Counted from the first letter of the stretch, positions 9,110 through 18,282 are shown. The stretch: 64,000 nucleotides of DNA from CAWKGC01 sp963849005 (GCA_963849005.1 CAWKGC010000023.1:248001-312000), one strand, 5' to 3'. The notes: a model not told the origin generated them from the sequence alone. Translations and numbers: made by a program.

Positions 9110-9733
9110 CTACTTCTTGGCCGGCGCAGCAGGCGCTGCGGGCGGCATCGGCGGGGCCGGGCCCTTCTCGACCTTGAGCGCGGCCGCCTCGGTGTAGTCG
9201 ACTTCGACGTTCTCGCCGACCTTGACCCCTTTAAGCATCGCGGGGTCCTTCACCTTGAGGCTGACGGTGTGCTCGGGCCCGCGCAGGGTGACGGTGCCCT
9301 TCGCCGCGTCGATTGCCTGGACGGTGGCGATGATCTTCACGTCGCGCATCACGACTCCGGCGGGCTTCTGGCCGGCGGCCGCGCCCTGGCTGGCCTCGGT
9401 GACGATACGCTCGCGGATCGGGCTCGAGGTCTTCTTCAGCATCACGGCCATCGCTTGCGCGTACTCGATGGTCACGATGTCGCCCTTCTGCACCTGCGCG
9501 AGGTTCTTCACCTCCGGCCCGGCAACGAAACGCGTGGTGCTGCCGTCCTGCATCTTGAGCGTGACCACGCGCGAGGCCTGGTCGACGGAGGCGACGGTTG
9601 CGCTGATCTTGGCAACGTCACCGGCGACGACTTCCTTCATGGCGGGATTGGGCATGCCGGGCGGCGCCGTCTTGTCTTGCGCGATGGCGGCGGCGGCAAC
9701 GAGGGTGGAAACGAGCAGTGCGATGGTTCTCAA
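9110..9733 (-). CDS. Exported repeat protein of unknown function (207 aa)
   Basis: A signal peptide is clear (MRTIALLVSTLVAAAAIAQ, cleavage about residue 19). The mature part has two related beta-rich segments: ISATVASVDQASRVVTLKMQDG with KGDIVTIEYAQA, and IIATVQAIDAAKGTVTLRGPE with VGENVEVDYTEA. The pattern resembles small OB-like or YgiW-like modules duplicated. The tail is Pro/Ala/Lys-rich. A periplasmic role is likely; the function is unknown. A strong hairpin follows the stop. Confidence 0.55.
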   Translation of the reverse strand: MRTIALLVSTLVAAAAIAQDKTAPPGMPNPAMKEVVAGDVAKISATVASVDQASRVVTLKMQDGSTTRFVAGPEVKNLAQVQKGDIVTIEYAQAMAVMLKKTSSPIRERIVTEASQGAAAGQKPAGVVMRDVKIIATVQAIDAAKGTVTLRGPEHTVSLKVKDPAMLKGVKVGENVEVDYTEAAALKVEKGPAPPMPPAAPAAPAKK

Positions 9734-9777
9734 GGAAATCTCCGGTCAAGTGAAAAAGGGGGCGGGAAAGATGCGGG

Positions 9778-10089
9778 TCATTGCGCGGCGAAGCAGCCGC
9801 TGTTGCCTTCCGCGCAGATGACCACCGAAGTCATGCGCTGGCCGCAGCCTTCGATGCCGACGGTGTATTGGGCGCGTTCGACGCCGCCGGCACGCGGGGC
9901 GTTGATCACGGGCTGTACCACTTCCCTGCTGAGGACCTGGGCGGTGGCGCTCGGGCAATTCATCGTGAAACGGGCGCGGCTCAGGGCGCTGTCCAGCGCC
10001 ATCGGTTGCATCGAATCGAGGAATTGCTGGTTCGATACGCAGCCCGAAAGGCTGGCAAGGGCAAGCCCGGTCAAGAGGATTCTCTTCAT
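9778..10089 (-). CDS. Small lipoprotein (103 aa)
   Basis: The lipobox LSGC lies at residues 14-17 after a basic start (MKRILLTGLALAS), so the product should be lipidated. The mature part contains four further Cys spaced for two disulphides and no recognised domain. It is separated by 44 bases from the exported protein gene downstream and may be co-transcribed with it. Confidence 0.55.
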   Translation of the reverse strand: MKRILLTGLALASLSGCVSNQQFLDSMQPMALDSALSRARFTMNCPSATAQVLSREVVQPVINAPRAGGVERAQYTVGIEGCGQRMTSVVICAEGNSGCFAAQ

Positions 10090-10172
10090 GATCGTTTTCT
10101 CCTGGACTGAAGTGAAGGGGAAGGGGGCAAACTTCTATTATCTCCCATCAGCGAGGGTGAAACAAACCGCGG

Positions 10173-10421
10173 TCAGCCTGCCGCCTCGGCGTAGCGCCGC
10201 TTTTCCGCCGCGGAGAGTTGCTTCAACCGGTATTCCGCTTTCAGGGCAGTGGAACGGTCGGGGTAGGCAAGGGCCATCAACAGGCGGCGAGGCGGGTGGG
10301 AGCGGGTGTAGCGCGCGCCCTTGCCGGCGGCGTGCAAGGCGAAACGCGCCTGCGGATCGAGGGCGATGCCGGTGTAGAGGCTGCCATCCTCGCATTCGAT
10401 CATGTAGAGGAACCAGTCCAC
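10173..10421 (-). CDS. GIY-YIG nuclease-like protein (UPF0213/YhbQ type)
   Basis: This 82-residue protein contains the whole small GIY-YIG fold: FLYMIECEDGSLYTGIA holds the two Tyr motifs, followed by the Arg of DPQARFALH, and ALKAEYRLKQLS carries the metal-binding Glu. Stand-alone members of the YhbQ/UPF0213 family have weak DNA-binding or nuclease roles. The GTG start at 10421 follows the acetyltransferase stop by 3 bases. Confidence 0.8.
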   Translation of the reverse strand: MDWFLYMIECEDGSLYTGIALDPQARFALHAAGKGARYTRSHPPRRLLMALAYPDRSTALKAEYRLKQLSAAEKRRYAEAAG

Positions 10422-10424
10422 GGG

Positions 10425-10885
10425 TCACAGGGGAAACGAGAGCACCACCTCGCCCCCGTCCACTCGCCCGGTATCCCGGAAGCCGAAGCCCCTGTAGAAA
10501 CCTTCCGGGCCGTGCGGGCCCGGGACATAGGACGTGAAGAGCGCGAATACGCGCCGCGTCTGCGCGCATGGTCGACCACGAGCCCGAGCGCCCGCTTGCC
10601 GATGCCGCGGCCCTGGAATTGCCGGTCGATCATGAACCGCCACAGCCAGAGCGAGGGCTCGGGTTTCTCCGGCGGCACGGGAAGGAGCAGCGGGTCTTCG
10701 AGCATGACGAAGCCGGCAGGCGCCGCATCGAGGCAAATGGCGCGGTACCACGCCTCTGGATGGAAGAGCGCCTGCGCGAGCGACACCGCATTGCCGGCGA
10801 CGTAGTTCGCCTGCTCGGGCGACACCGACAATGCCAGGACCTGCCGGAGCGTCGATTGGGTGATGGGCTGCAGCGTGACATTCAT
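10425..10885 (-). CDS. GNAT N-acetyltransferase (one frame break)
   Basis: The product is about 153 residues after joining frames. The N-terminal part runs to RFMIDRQFQGRGIGKRALGL, where QGRGIG is the acetyl-CoA pyrophosphate loop. The C-terminal FTSYVPGPHGPEGFYRGFGF is read in another frame, with one base missing near 10550. Both halves are conserved GNAT sequence, so an indel is likely. The ATG overlaps the stop of the luciferase-like gene (ATGA). Substrate unknown; spermidine acetyltransferase-like proteins have this ending. Confidence 0.72.
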
Positions 10886-11901
10886 TGCTCCCCCTGCAGG
10901 CCGGCCAGCCCGAGTTCGCGCGCCAGCAGCGCATAGGAATGGCGGCGCGCGGCGGGATCGTGCGTCCAGGTGTTGATCACGATTTCATCGAGTTCCAGCC
11001 GCTTCGCCAGCTCGGCCATTTTCGTGGCCACCTGCTGCGCGGTGCCGGCGATCGCCTTGCCGCGCAGCCTCGCGATGATCGCGCGCTCCGGCTCGGTGTA
11101 GGAGTGCGCGGCGGAGTGCTCGGGGGGGACGAGCGGCTCGCGCAGCCCTTTCTCGAAGCCGACCCGCCAGTGTTCGCGCGTCATCAGCAGCCGGCGCGCC
11201 TCGGCCTCTGTGTCGGCGGCGAGCGCCCATACGCAGATCGTCGCGACCGGCGACGGATGGCGCTCGCTGGGCTGGTAGTTGTCCCGATAAAGCGCGAGCG
11301 CTTCTTCCACGCCGCGGCCGTCGGTGAAGAAATAAGCGAACGCATAGGGCAGGCCGAAATGGGCGGCCAGCTGCGCGCCGTAGTCGGAACTGCCGAGGAT
11401 CCAGATCTCCGGGCTGGTCGGTCCTTGCGGGAACGCCGCTATGGTGTGGAAGGGATGGTCTTCGGGGAACGTGCCGCCTTCCAGCCAGAGGCGCAGCTCG
11501 TGCACCTGGTGCGGAAACTCGTCGGCCGCATTCGAGTGCGGGTTGAGCGCGTACGCGGTGACCCGGTCGGAGCCCGGCGCGCGGCCGACGCCCAGGTCGA
11601 TGCGCCCCGGGGCGATCGCCTCGAGCACGCGGAACTGCTCGGCGACCTTGAGCGAGGAATAGTGCGGCAGCATCACGCCGGCGCTTCCGACGCGGATGCG
11701 TTTCGTGGTGGCGGCAATCGCGGAGATCAGGATCTCCGGCGCGGTGCCGACGATGCTCGCGCTGTTGTGGTGCTCGGAGACCCAGTAGCGGTGGTAGCCG
11801 AGCGCGTCGCAATGCCGCGCGAGCGCGAGAGAATCGCGAATCGCGACGTCCTGGGTATCGCCAAGCGAAGAAGGCGACTGGTCGAGCACGGACCACTTCA
11901 T
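10882..11901 (-). CDS. LLM-class flavin-dependent monooxygenase
   Basis: This 339-residue protein of the bacterial luciferase-like superfamily contains the family segments RYWVSEHHN, GSAGVMLPHYSSLKVAEQF and LGVGRAPGSD, plus the late PEIWILGSS strand. Members use FMNH2 or F420 and O2 to oxidise diverse substrates. I chose ATG 11901 (MKWSVLDQSP), where the first beta strand begins, over an upstream in-frame start at 11922. The stop overlaps the GNAT start. Confidence 0.85.
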   Translation of the reverse strand: MKWSVLDQSPSSLGDTQDVAIRDSLALARHCDALGYHRYWVSEHHNSASIVGTAPEILISAIAATTKRIRVGSAGVMLPHYSSLKVAEQFRVLEAIAPGRIDLGVGRAPGSDRVTAYALNPHSNAADEFPHQVHELRLWLEGGTFPEDHPFHTIAAFPQGPTSPEIWILGSSDYGAQLAAHFGLPYAFAYFFTDGRGVEEALALYRDNYQPSERHPSPVATICVWALAADTEAEARRLLMTREHWRVGFEKGLREPLVPPEHSAAHSYTEPERAIIARLRGKAIAGTAQQVATKMAELAKRLELDEIVINTWTHDPAARRHSYALLARELGLAGLQGEQ

Positions 11902-11926
11902 GGCCGGCCCCCGCGGAAGCAAGGCG

Positions 11927-12316
11927 TCATGCCTCGCCGTCGGGAAAGTTCAGCTCCACGCCGTTGCCCGCCGGATCCTGCAGGAACAACTGCACGCACC
12001 TTGTCGCCGGAACGACGGCGCGCTCGAACGGGATGCTCATCGCCTCGAGGCGCGACTGCGTTGCCGCGAGCCCCGTGCAGGTGAAGGCGGCATGATCGAA
12101 TGTGGAAGCGGCGTGCGCGGCGCGCGTCTCGCCCGGCCGCGCCTCGGTGAGGTGAAGTACGGCCGCGTTTCCAGCGTAGAGCCAGTACCCCGGGAAGGCG
12201 AAAGGCGGCCGCTCGCCTTGCTTGAGCCCGACCACGTCGCAATAGAACACCTTGAGGAGTTCCATCAGGTCCCGCGGCGCGCGCAGGTTGTAGTGGTTCA
12301 GTCCGATCGTGGCCAT
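11927..12316 (-). CDS. VOC/glyoxalase-family protein
   Basis: This 129-residue protein shows paired beta-alpha-beta-beta-beta modules. Metal-ligand candidates occur at NHYNLRAP (His), VLHLTEAR (His/Glu), FDHAAF (His) and the final GNGVELNFP (Glu), the usual VOC pattern. It may be a dioxygenase, isomerase or resistance-type protein. It lies just upstream of the luciferase-like gene on the same strand. Confidence 0.8.
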   Translation of the reverse strand: MATIGLNHYNLRAPRDLMELLKVFYCDVVGLKQGERPPFAFPGYWLYAGNAAVLHLTEARPGETRAAHAASTFDHAAFTCTGLAATQSRLEAMSIPFERAVVPATRCVQLFLQDPAGNGVELNFPDGEA

Positions 12317-12337
12317 GTCGGTCCCGGTCCGGGCGGC

Positions 12338-12778
12338 CTAGAGCATCGAGTGCCGCGTGCTGTTCACGGCAAGGTAGATCTCGCGAAGGAACACGACGAG
12401 CGCAACGATGAAGGCGATCATCGCCAGCACGAACAGCGCGCTGATGGCCCGCGTGAGGTTGACGCCGATGAACGCGTCGACGAAGGCGGCGATGATCAGC
12501 AGGCCCACGAACAGGGCGCAGAAGACGTCGAACGTGACCGCGAGGTAGACCAGCCGCAGCCGCCGCCCCAGCGAGTCGAGCTCGTAGCGAAGCGGCGCGG
12601 GATCCGCCGGGGCATTGTCGTGCAGCCGCTCCTCGAGCACGCGGATGCGGTCCACGATGCGCGACAGGCGGTTGGCCAGCACGCCGATGATCGTGCCCAC
12701 CGCCGTGAGCAGGAATACCGGCGCGATCGCGATCTGGATGACGTGGGAAATGCCGGTGATGTCGAGTTCGGGAAGCAT
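12338..12778 (-). CDS. DUF2721 membrane protein
   Basis: This 146-residue protein has three predicted membrane helices: residues 12-33 (VIQIAIAPVFLLTAVGTIIG), and two later helices about 75-125. A charged segment (NRLSRIVDRIRVLEERL) follows the first helix. This matches DUF2721, a conserved proteobacterial inner-membrane family without a known function. Confidence 0.75.
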   Translation of the reverse strand: MLPELDITGISHVIQIAIAPVFLLTAVGTIIGVLANRLSRIVDRIRVLEERLHDNAPADPAPLRYELDSLGRRLRLVYLAVTFDVFCALFVGLLIIAAFVDAFIGVNLTRAISALFVLAMIAFIVALVVFLREIYLAVNSTRHSML

Positions 12779-12822
12779 TGTGTGGCCGGTTGGCAAAGGG
12801 CGCGATCCGCGCGAGCGCCATT

Positions 12823-14133
12823 TTACCCGGCAATCGGCAGCGATACCCGGCACTCCAGCCCGCCGCCTTCGCGCGGCAGGATGTCGAACCGTCCCTTGTG
12901 CATGCGCGCGATGCGATCGACGATCGCCAGCCCCAGCCCGGCGCCCGAGGCGCCGCTGCGCGCGTCGTCGAGCCGCGTGAAGGGCAGCTTCAGCCGCTCG
13001 ATCTCGCCCGGGGGGATGCCGGGGCCGCGGTCGAGCACGGACAGCACGATTTCGTCCTTCTGCCGGGCGGTGCGGATCACGATCTCGCCGCCGGCATGGC
13101 GCACGGCATTGCCGACGAGGTTCTCCACCAGCCGCTGGATGGCGACGGGGCGAAGGCGAAGCCGCGGCACGCCGCCGAGCTCGCACTTCACCTGCGCCCC
13201 GCCGCGGGTGAATCGTTCTGCAGCCGCGCGGGAGATGTCGTTCAGGTCGCCGGCCACCGGCGCTTCGGCGGCCTCGCCGCGCGCGAAGTCGAGGAACTGG
13301 TCGATGATCGCGTTGATGTCCTCGATGTCGCCGGCAAGTTCCCTTTGCATCTGCGGGTCCTTGTCGCCGAGCATCTCGATGCCCAGCCTGAGCCTCGACA
13401 GCGGCGTGCGCAGGTCGTGCGAAACGCCGGCGAGAAAGGTCGCGCGCTCGCGATCGCTGCGCTTCAGGTCGTCGTGCATCCTGTTGAAGGCCAGCGCCAC
13501 CTCGCGCACCTCGCCGGGGCCTTCCTCGGGAATCCTGCCGGGGTCCTCGCCCTTGCCAAGCTTCATCGCCGCCAGCGAAAGCCGGTTGAGCGGACGGCTC
13601 AGCCGCCACGCCATGAAAAGCGCGGCCAGGAGCGCAATCGCGATCCCGGCAAAACCCCAGTACACGAGCGCTTCAGACGTGTCGCGCTCGATGCGGTTGC
13701 GCGGGAATGCGACCCAGTAATCGCGCTGTCCCGCGGGAAGGCGGATCCAGAACGCGCCCGGCGCGCCGGGGCGGATGAACACGTCGGCGTCGGCGCCGAA
13801 CAGCGCCTTGATGCGCTCCCGGAACAGGCGCACGCCCGGCACGTCCGGCGCCGGCCGGCCCGGCTCGTTGCCGCGCACCGGGAAGACGCGGATGCCCTCC
13901 TTCTCGGCGAGCTTCTGGATGAACACGCGCTCCTGGCCGTCGGGCATGGATTCCAGCGCCGCGCTGATGGTCTTGAGGTGGCTCACGAACTGGCCGATGC
14001 CGATCGACTGGCGCGGGTTGGTGACGTACTCGCGCAGCAGCCAGAGCGAGGCCGCCTGCGAGACCACCAGTGCCACGACCATCACGATCAGCGTCTGCCA
14101 CGCAAGCGAGCCCGGCCAGAGTCGCAACTTCAT
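12823..14133 (-). CDS. envZ: EnvZ-like sensor histidine kinase
   Basis: This 436-residue inner-membrane kinase has TM1 at about 12-33, a periplasmic sensor of some 120 residues and TM2 at about 156-178. A HAMP domain with RLSRPLNRLS follows. The H-box is GVSHDLRTPLSRLR with the phospho-accepting His near 239. The N-box (LVENLVGNAVRHAGG), G1 (DRGPGIPP) and G2 (GAGLGLAIV) are intact. Its ATG overlaps the ompR stop (ATGA), the usual ompR-envZ order. Confidence 0.85.
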   Translation of the reverse strand: MKLRLWPGSLAWQTLIVMVVALVVSQAASLWLLREYVTNPRQSIGIGQFVSHLKTISAALESMPDGQERVFIQKLAEKEGIRVFPVRGNEPGRPAPDVPGVRLFRERIKALFGADADVFIRPGAPGAFWIRLPAGQRDYWVAFPRNRIERDTSEALVYWGFAGIAIALLAALFMAWRLSRPLNRLSLAAMKLGKGEDPGRIPEEGPGEVREVALAFNRMHDDLKRSDRERATFLAGVSHDLRTPLSRLRLGIEMLGDKDPQMQRELAGDIEDINAIIDQFLDFARGEAAEAPVAGDLNDISRAAAERFTRGGAQVKCELGGVPRLRLRPVAIQRLVENLVGNAVRHAGGEIVIRTARQKDEIVLSVLDRGPGIPPGEIERLKLPFTRLDDARSGASGAGLGLAIVDRIARMHKGRFDILPREGGGLECRVSLPIAG

Positions 14134-14861
14134 TTCGCCGGCGTGCCGTCCGGGATGAACACGTAGCCGAATCCCCAGACGGTCTGGAGATAGCGCGGGT
14201 TCTGCGAGTCCTCGCCGAGCAGCTTCCTCAGGCGCGATACCTGCACGTCGATCGCGCGGTCGAAGCTTTCGTGCTCGCGCCCGCGGCCATGGTCCATCAG
14301 CTTGTCGCGCGACAGCGGCTCGCGCGGATGCAGCGCGAAAACCTTGAGAACGGAGAACTCGCCGTTGGTGAGCGGCACCGGTTCGCCGTCCCTGGAAAGC
14401 GTGCGCGTGCCGAGGTTGAGCGTGAAGGGCCCGAAAACGACGACCTGGTCGTCCGGCGTCGGCGCGCCGGGAGTGGACTGCGGCATCTGGCGGCGCAGCA
14501 CCGCGTTGACGCGCGCCACCAGTTCGCGCGGGTTGAAAGGCTTGGGCAGGTAGTCGTCGGCGCCCATCTCGAGGCCGATGATGCGGTCCACGTCGTCGCC
14601 CTTGGCCGTGAGCATCACGACCGGCAGCGCATTGCCCTGCGCACGCAGCCGCCGGCAGATCGCGAGGCCGTCCTCTCCCGGCAACATGAGGTCCAGCACC
14701 ATCAGGTCGTAGCGGACGCGCTGGAACTGGCGGTCCATCGCCTGCCCGTCCGCGACCGTATCGACCGAGAAGCCTTGTTCGGTGAGGTAGCGTTTCAGCA
14801 GGTCGCGAAGGCGCATGTCGTCGTCGACGACCAGCACCTTGTGTCTGGATGGTGTCTGCAT
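14130..14861 (-). CDS. ompR: OmpR-family response regulator
   Basis: This 243-residue regulator has a receiver domain (VVDDD acidic pocket, phospho-acceptor Asp near 57 in VLDLMLPGEDG, conserved Lys in PKPFNPREL). A winged-helix DNA-binding domain ends VWGFGYVFIP. It is closest in sequence feel to true OmpR (IIGLEMGADDYLPKPFN). The divergent region upstream holds paired 10-bp direct repeats that could be its binding sites. Confidence 0.87.
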   Translation of the reverse strand: MQTPSRHKVLVVDDDMRLRDLLKRYLTEQGFSVDTVADGQAMDRQFQRVRYDLMVLDLMLPGEDGLAICRRLRAQGNALPVVMLTAKGDDVDRIIGLEMGADDYLPKPFNPRELVARVNAVLRRQMPQSTPGAPTPDDQVVVFGPFTLNLGTRTLSRDGEPVPLTNGEFSVLKVFALHPREPLSRDKLMDHGRGREHESFDRAIDVQVSRLRKLLGEDSQNPRYLQTVWGFGYVFIPDGTPAK

Positions 14862-14903
14862 GGAGGGATTCTAGCGGCTCGCCCCCCTGCGGCCGGGGCG
14901 AAA

Positions 14904-14959
14904 TGTAAGCAGATGTTAACAGCGGCGGGATTCACGCGGTTCCGCTTACAAGCGGTTAC
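14904..14959. promoter_or_regulatory. Paired 10-bp direct repeats between ompR and the EF-hand gene
   Basis: TGTAAG (14904) and TGTTAA (14914) are 10 bases apart. CTTACA (14945) and GTTACG (14954-14960) repeat the motif in opposite orientation with the same spacing. OmpR-family dimers bind such 10-11 bp direct repeats. The placement suggests autoregulation and control of the divergent EF-hand gene; this is inference. Confidence 0.4.
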
Positions 14960-15081
14960 GCATGCGGCGTTTCCGGTCACAGGCCAGGGGCGTTTGTCCC
15001 GGTAAGCTCTCGGCATGATCAAAGGGAGCGGGAATGTCCACAATTGATCCAACCAGTCGCACTCTCGACCAAAGGAAGACC

Positions 15082-15519
15082 ATGAAAACCGCAAGACTGA
15101 TTCTCGCTGCATCGCTCACCGTGCTCGGAACCGTTGCCCACGCCGAGTCCGGCCAGGGCGCCCCGGGTAAAGGCGGCCAGATGATGGAACGCCTCAAGGC
15201 GGCAGACACCAACGGCGATGGCATGATCAGCCGCGACGAGGCGCGCGCGCTGCCGAAACTCCTGGAGAACTTCGACAAGATCGACGCCAACAAGGATGGC
15301 TTCATCACCTTCGAGGAATTGCGCGCGAGCCACCAGAATGGCCACGGCGAGCGAATGAAGAAGGCCGACACGGACGGCGACGGCCGCATCAGCCGTGCCG
15401 AAGCCGCGAAGATGCCGAAGCTGGCCGAGCACTTCGACCAGATCGATGCCAACAAGGACGGCTACCTTTCGCAGGAAGAGCTGCAGGCATTTCGCGCCGC
15501 GCACGGGAAGGGCAAGTAG
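15082..15519 (+). CDS. Exported EF-hand calcium-binding protein
   Basis: This 145-residue protein has a signal peptide (MKTARLILAASLTVLGTVAHA) and four EF-hand loops: DTNGDGMISRDE, DANKDGFITFEE, DTDGDGRISRAE and DANKDGYLSQEE. All keep the ligating residues at positions 1, 3, 5 and 12. It should bind Ca2+ in the periplasm. I chose ATG 15082, not the ATG at 15034, because it is preceded by AAGGAAG and starts the signal peptide. The gene is divergent from ompR-envZ. Confidence 0.83.
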   Translation: MKTARLILAASLTVLGTVAHAESGQGAPGKGGQMMERLKAADTNGDGMISRDEARALPKLLENFDKIDANKDGFITFEELRASHQNGHGERMKKADTDGDGRISRAEAAKMPKLAEHFDQIDANKDGYLSQEELQAFRAAHGKGK

Positions 15520-15528
15520 GATCCTGCC

Positions 15529-16545
15529 ATGACAAGCTGGTTTCGCCGCCTCGCAACCGCATTGGTACTGGCGTTCGCCAGTGCGTCGTGCACCGCGGGC
15601 GCGGCGGAACCCGCCCGGATGGACTTCGCCGCGGCCGGGCCCTATGCGGTAGAGGTGACGCTCGCAGAGTGGCTGGACGCTAAGCGCGGCCGGCCGGTGC
15701 CGGTGAAGATCTATGCACCCAAGGGCCTTTCCGGAGAGGCGCCGCTGGTGCTTTTCTCGCACGGCCTGGGCGGCACGCGGGACGGTGGCGCGATGTGGGG
15801 CGAGCATTGGGCGAGCCACGGATTCGTCAGCGTCCATCTCCAGCACAAGGGCAGCGACGACGCGGTATGGATGCCGGAGAAGGGCAATATGGCCGGCGTC
15901 ACGCGCGCGATGAAAGGCGCGATGACGCCAGCCAACCTCGTCTTGCGCGTGGGCGACGTGCGCTTTGCGCTCGACGAGATCGAGCGGCGCAAGTCAGCGG
16001 GCGAGGCGCCGTTCAAGTCGGTCGACCTGGCGAGGATCGGACTGGCCGGGCATTCCTTCGGCGCGCAGACCACGCTCGCCGCCTCCGGCCAGCGCTTCAT
16101 CAGCCCCCGGGGCACGGAGCCGATGACGAAGGAGCCGCGCCTCAAGGCGGCGATCGCGATGAGCCCCAACGCGCGCAACAAGAACCAGCTCGAGCAGCAG
16201 TTCGGCGAGCTGCGCATTCCGGTGCTGTTCCTCACCGGCACGGCGGACGGCTCGGTGCTGGGCGACGGCACGAAACCCGAGGACCGCCTGCTGCCGTTCC
16301 AATACGCGCCCGGTCCGGGCAAGGCGCTCGCCGTGCTGGAGGGCGCGGACCACATGATCTTCAACGGCCACCAATTGCGCCGCAAGGAAACGCCGCGCGA
16401 CGCCGTCATCCAGAGGGACGTGAAGGCGCTGACGCTGGCGTTCTGGGAGGCCAACCTGAACGGCGATCGGTCGGCGCGGGCGTGGTTGATGGACGGCGGC
16501 GCCCGGGCGATGCTCGCTGCCGGCGACCGGTTCGAGACGAAATGA
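15529..16545 (+). CDS. Exported alpha/beta hydrolase, PAF-acetylhydrolase/dienelactone-hydrolase type
   Basis: This 338-residue protein has an N-terminal signal ending in a Cys (FASASCTAGAA), so it is periplasmic or a lipoprotein. The oxyanion region is LVLFSHGLGGTRDG, the nucleophile is in GLAGHSFGAQ, the acid follows in VLFLTGTADGS, and the His is in GADHMIFNG. It is likely an esterase. It sits 9 bases after the EF-hand gene and 7 bases before a DUF1800 gene, so the three may be one transcript. Confidence 0.75.
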   Translation: MTSWFRRLATALVLAFASASCTAGAAEPARMDFAAAGPYAVEVTLAEWLDAKRGRPVPVKIYAPKGLSGEAPLVLFSHGLGGTRDGGAMWGEHWASHGFVSVHLQHKGSDDAVWMPEKGNMAGVTRAMKGAMTPANLVLRVGDVRFALDEIERRKSAGEAPFKSVDLARIGLAGHSFGAQTTLAASGQRFISPRGTEPMTKEPRLKAAIAMSPNARNKNQLEQQFGELRIPVLFLTGTADGSVLGDGTKPEDRLLPFQYAPGPGKALAVLEGADHMIFNGHQLRRKETPRDAVIQRDVKALTLAFWEANLNGDRSARAWLMDGGARAMLAAGDRFETK

Positions 16546-16552
16546 GGAGCGC

Positions 16553-18031
16553 ATGAGAGCGATCGCGCTGCTCGTCGCATTGCTCGCGGCGGCGGCGCAT
16601 GGCGCCCCGATCGGTCACGAAGGCGCGCGCCATCTTCTCAATCGCACCGGCTTCGGCGCCACGGAGGCCGAGGTCGAGGCCTGTGCCGGGCTCGCGCGCG
16701 AAGCTGCGGTGGACAGGATCATTCGCGGTGCGCGCTCCGGCGCCTCGATCGCGCCCCCGGCCTGGGTGAGCGAGCCGTTTACCCCGTATTACAAGCTGCG
16801 CGAGAAGAGCGAAGCCGAGAGGAAGGTCGAGCAGCAGCGCAACGTCGAGCGCGGCTTCGAGCTGCGCGAATGGTGGTACCGCGAGATGCTGCTCTCGCCT
16901 TCGCCCTTCACCGAGAAGATGACCCTGTTCTGGCACAACCATTTCGCGACCAGCCAGCAGAAGGTGAGGAATCCCCAGCTGGTCTATCGCCAGAATGTAC
17001 TGCTGCGCAGCGAAGCCCTCGGCAACTTCGGCACGCTCCTGCACAACGTCGCGCGCGACCCGGCGATGCTGGTGTTCCTCGACAACGCCGGCAGCCGCAA
17101 GGAAAAGCCCAACGAGAATTTCGCCCGCGAGGTGATGGAGCTGTTCACGCTCGGCGAGGGCAATTACTCGGAGAAGGACGTCAAGGAAGCGGCGCGCGCG
17201 TTCACCGGCTTGAGCCTCGACCGCGATACCGGCGAGTTCACCTACCGGCGCTTCATCCATGACGACGGCGAGAAGGTGATCTTCGGCAAGCGCGGCAACT
17301 TTGGCGCCGAGGATGTGCTGAACCTGCTGCTCGCCCGGCCCGAAACGGCGGAGTTCATCACGCGAAAGCTCTGGCGGGAGTTCGTTTCGCCCGTGCCCGA
17401 AGAGGGCGACGTGAAATACCTGGCCGGCGTGTTTCGCAACTCGCGCTACGACACCAAGTCCCTGATGCGCGCCATGCTGCTTTCCAATGCCTTCTGGGCG
17501 CCGGAGAACCGCGCCAGCCTGATCAAGTCGCCGGTCGAGCTCGTGGTGGGGACGCTGCACACGTTCGAGATCATGCCGATGGACCTTCGCCCCGCGGTGC
17601 TTGCCGGCGCGCTGCTCGGCCAGAACGTGTTCTCGCCGCCCAACGTGAAAGGCTGGCCCGGTGGCGAGGCCTGGATCAACTCCGCCACGCTGCTCGGCAG
17701 GAAGCAGCTGCTCGATCGCGTGTTCCGCGCCGAGGAGATGCCTGCGATGCCGGTGATGATGGCTGCTACCGCCGGGGTGGCGGACGCGCAAGCCAACGAC
17801 AAGGACAAGGGGCGGGAGGCGCGCATGCAGCGCCTGATGGACCGCGGCATCGGCGCCTACGCGTTCGATTGGGTCAAGTGGTCGAAGCCTTTTGGCGCGC
17901 CGCCTGCGCAGGCGGCGAGGATCGAGCGGCTGGTGCTGGCCGCGCCCCCCGTCGCGCCGCCTCCCGATAACGCCACCGGGCTCGAGCTCGTTCGCTCGCT
18001 CGTTTCCGATCCCGTCTACCAGCTCAAATGA
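16553..18031 (+). CDS. DUF1800 protein (first DUF1800-DUF1501 pair)
   Basis: This 492-residue exported protein (signal about 1-20, MRAIALLVALLAAAAHG) carries the DUF1800 hallmarks: LLNRTGFGATEAEVEA at the start, FWHNHFATSQQKV, NENFAREVMELFTLGEGNYSE, and NVKGWPGGEAWIN near the end. DUF1800 genes are usually followed by a DUF1501 gene, as here after 251 bases. Function is unknown; the pair is presumed secreted. A second pair lies at 53.1-56.6 kb. Confidence 0.85.
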   Translation: MRAIALLVALLAAAAHGAPIGHEGARHLLNRTGFGATEAEVEACAGLAREAAVDRIIRGARSGASIAPPAWVSEPFTPYYKLREKSEAERKVEQQRNVERGFELREWWYREMLLSPSPFTEKMTLFWHNHFATSQQKVRNPQLVYRQNVLLRSEALGNFGTLLHNVARDPAMLVFLDNAGSRKEKPNENFAREVMELFTLGEGNYSEKDVKEAARAFTGLSLDRDTGEFTYRRFIHDDGEKVIFGKRGNFGAEDVLNLLLARPETAEFITRKLWREFVSPVPEEGDVKYLAGVFRNSRYDTKSLMRAMLLSNAFWAPENRASLIKSPVELVVGTLHTFEIMPMDLRPAVLAGALLGQNVFSPPNVKGWPGGEAWINSATLLGRKQLLDRVFRAEEMPAMPVMMAATAGVADAQANDKDKGREARMQRLMDRGIGAYAFDWVKWSKPFGAPPAQAARIERLVLAAPPVAPPPDNATGLELVRSLVSDPVYQLK

Positions 18032-18080
18032 AGCAGTTGAATCGCCGAACGTTGCCAAGCGAAGCCCAAAAGCGAATTAG

Positions 18081-18218
18081 CCGCCGATGGACGCCGATGG
18101 ACGCCGATAGGCAAGGGAATTGTTTCGTCCGTGCCAATGGGTGCAGCGATGCCCGTTCGCAAGGACGCGCTAGAGTCTTTCGCCTCGTTCATCGGCGTCC
18201 ATCGGCGTCCATCGGCGG
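18081..18218. repeat. Dispersed element with inverted 28-bp ends (10-bp period)
   Basis: The left end (18081-18108) is CCG followed by 2.5 copies of the decamer CCGATGGACG. The right end (18191-18218) is its perfect reverse complement. The core contains CAAGGGAATTGT and CCGTGCC, also found in the copy at 23793. It separates the DUF1800 and DUF1501 genes and could form a large hairpin in mRNA. Confidence 0.75.
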
Positions 18219-18282
18219 TTCCAAGAGTTCTTGACTTTTCCGGGTTCCGGCGTTCTTACAGGAACGAAGGAGTGAAATGTAG

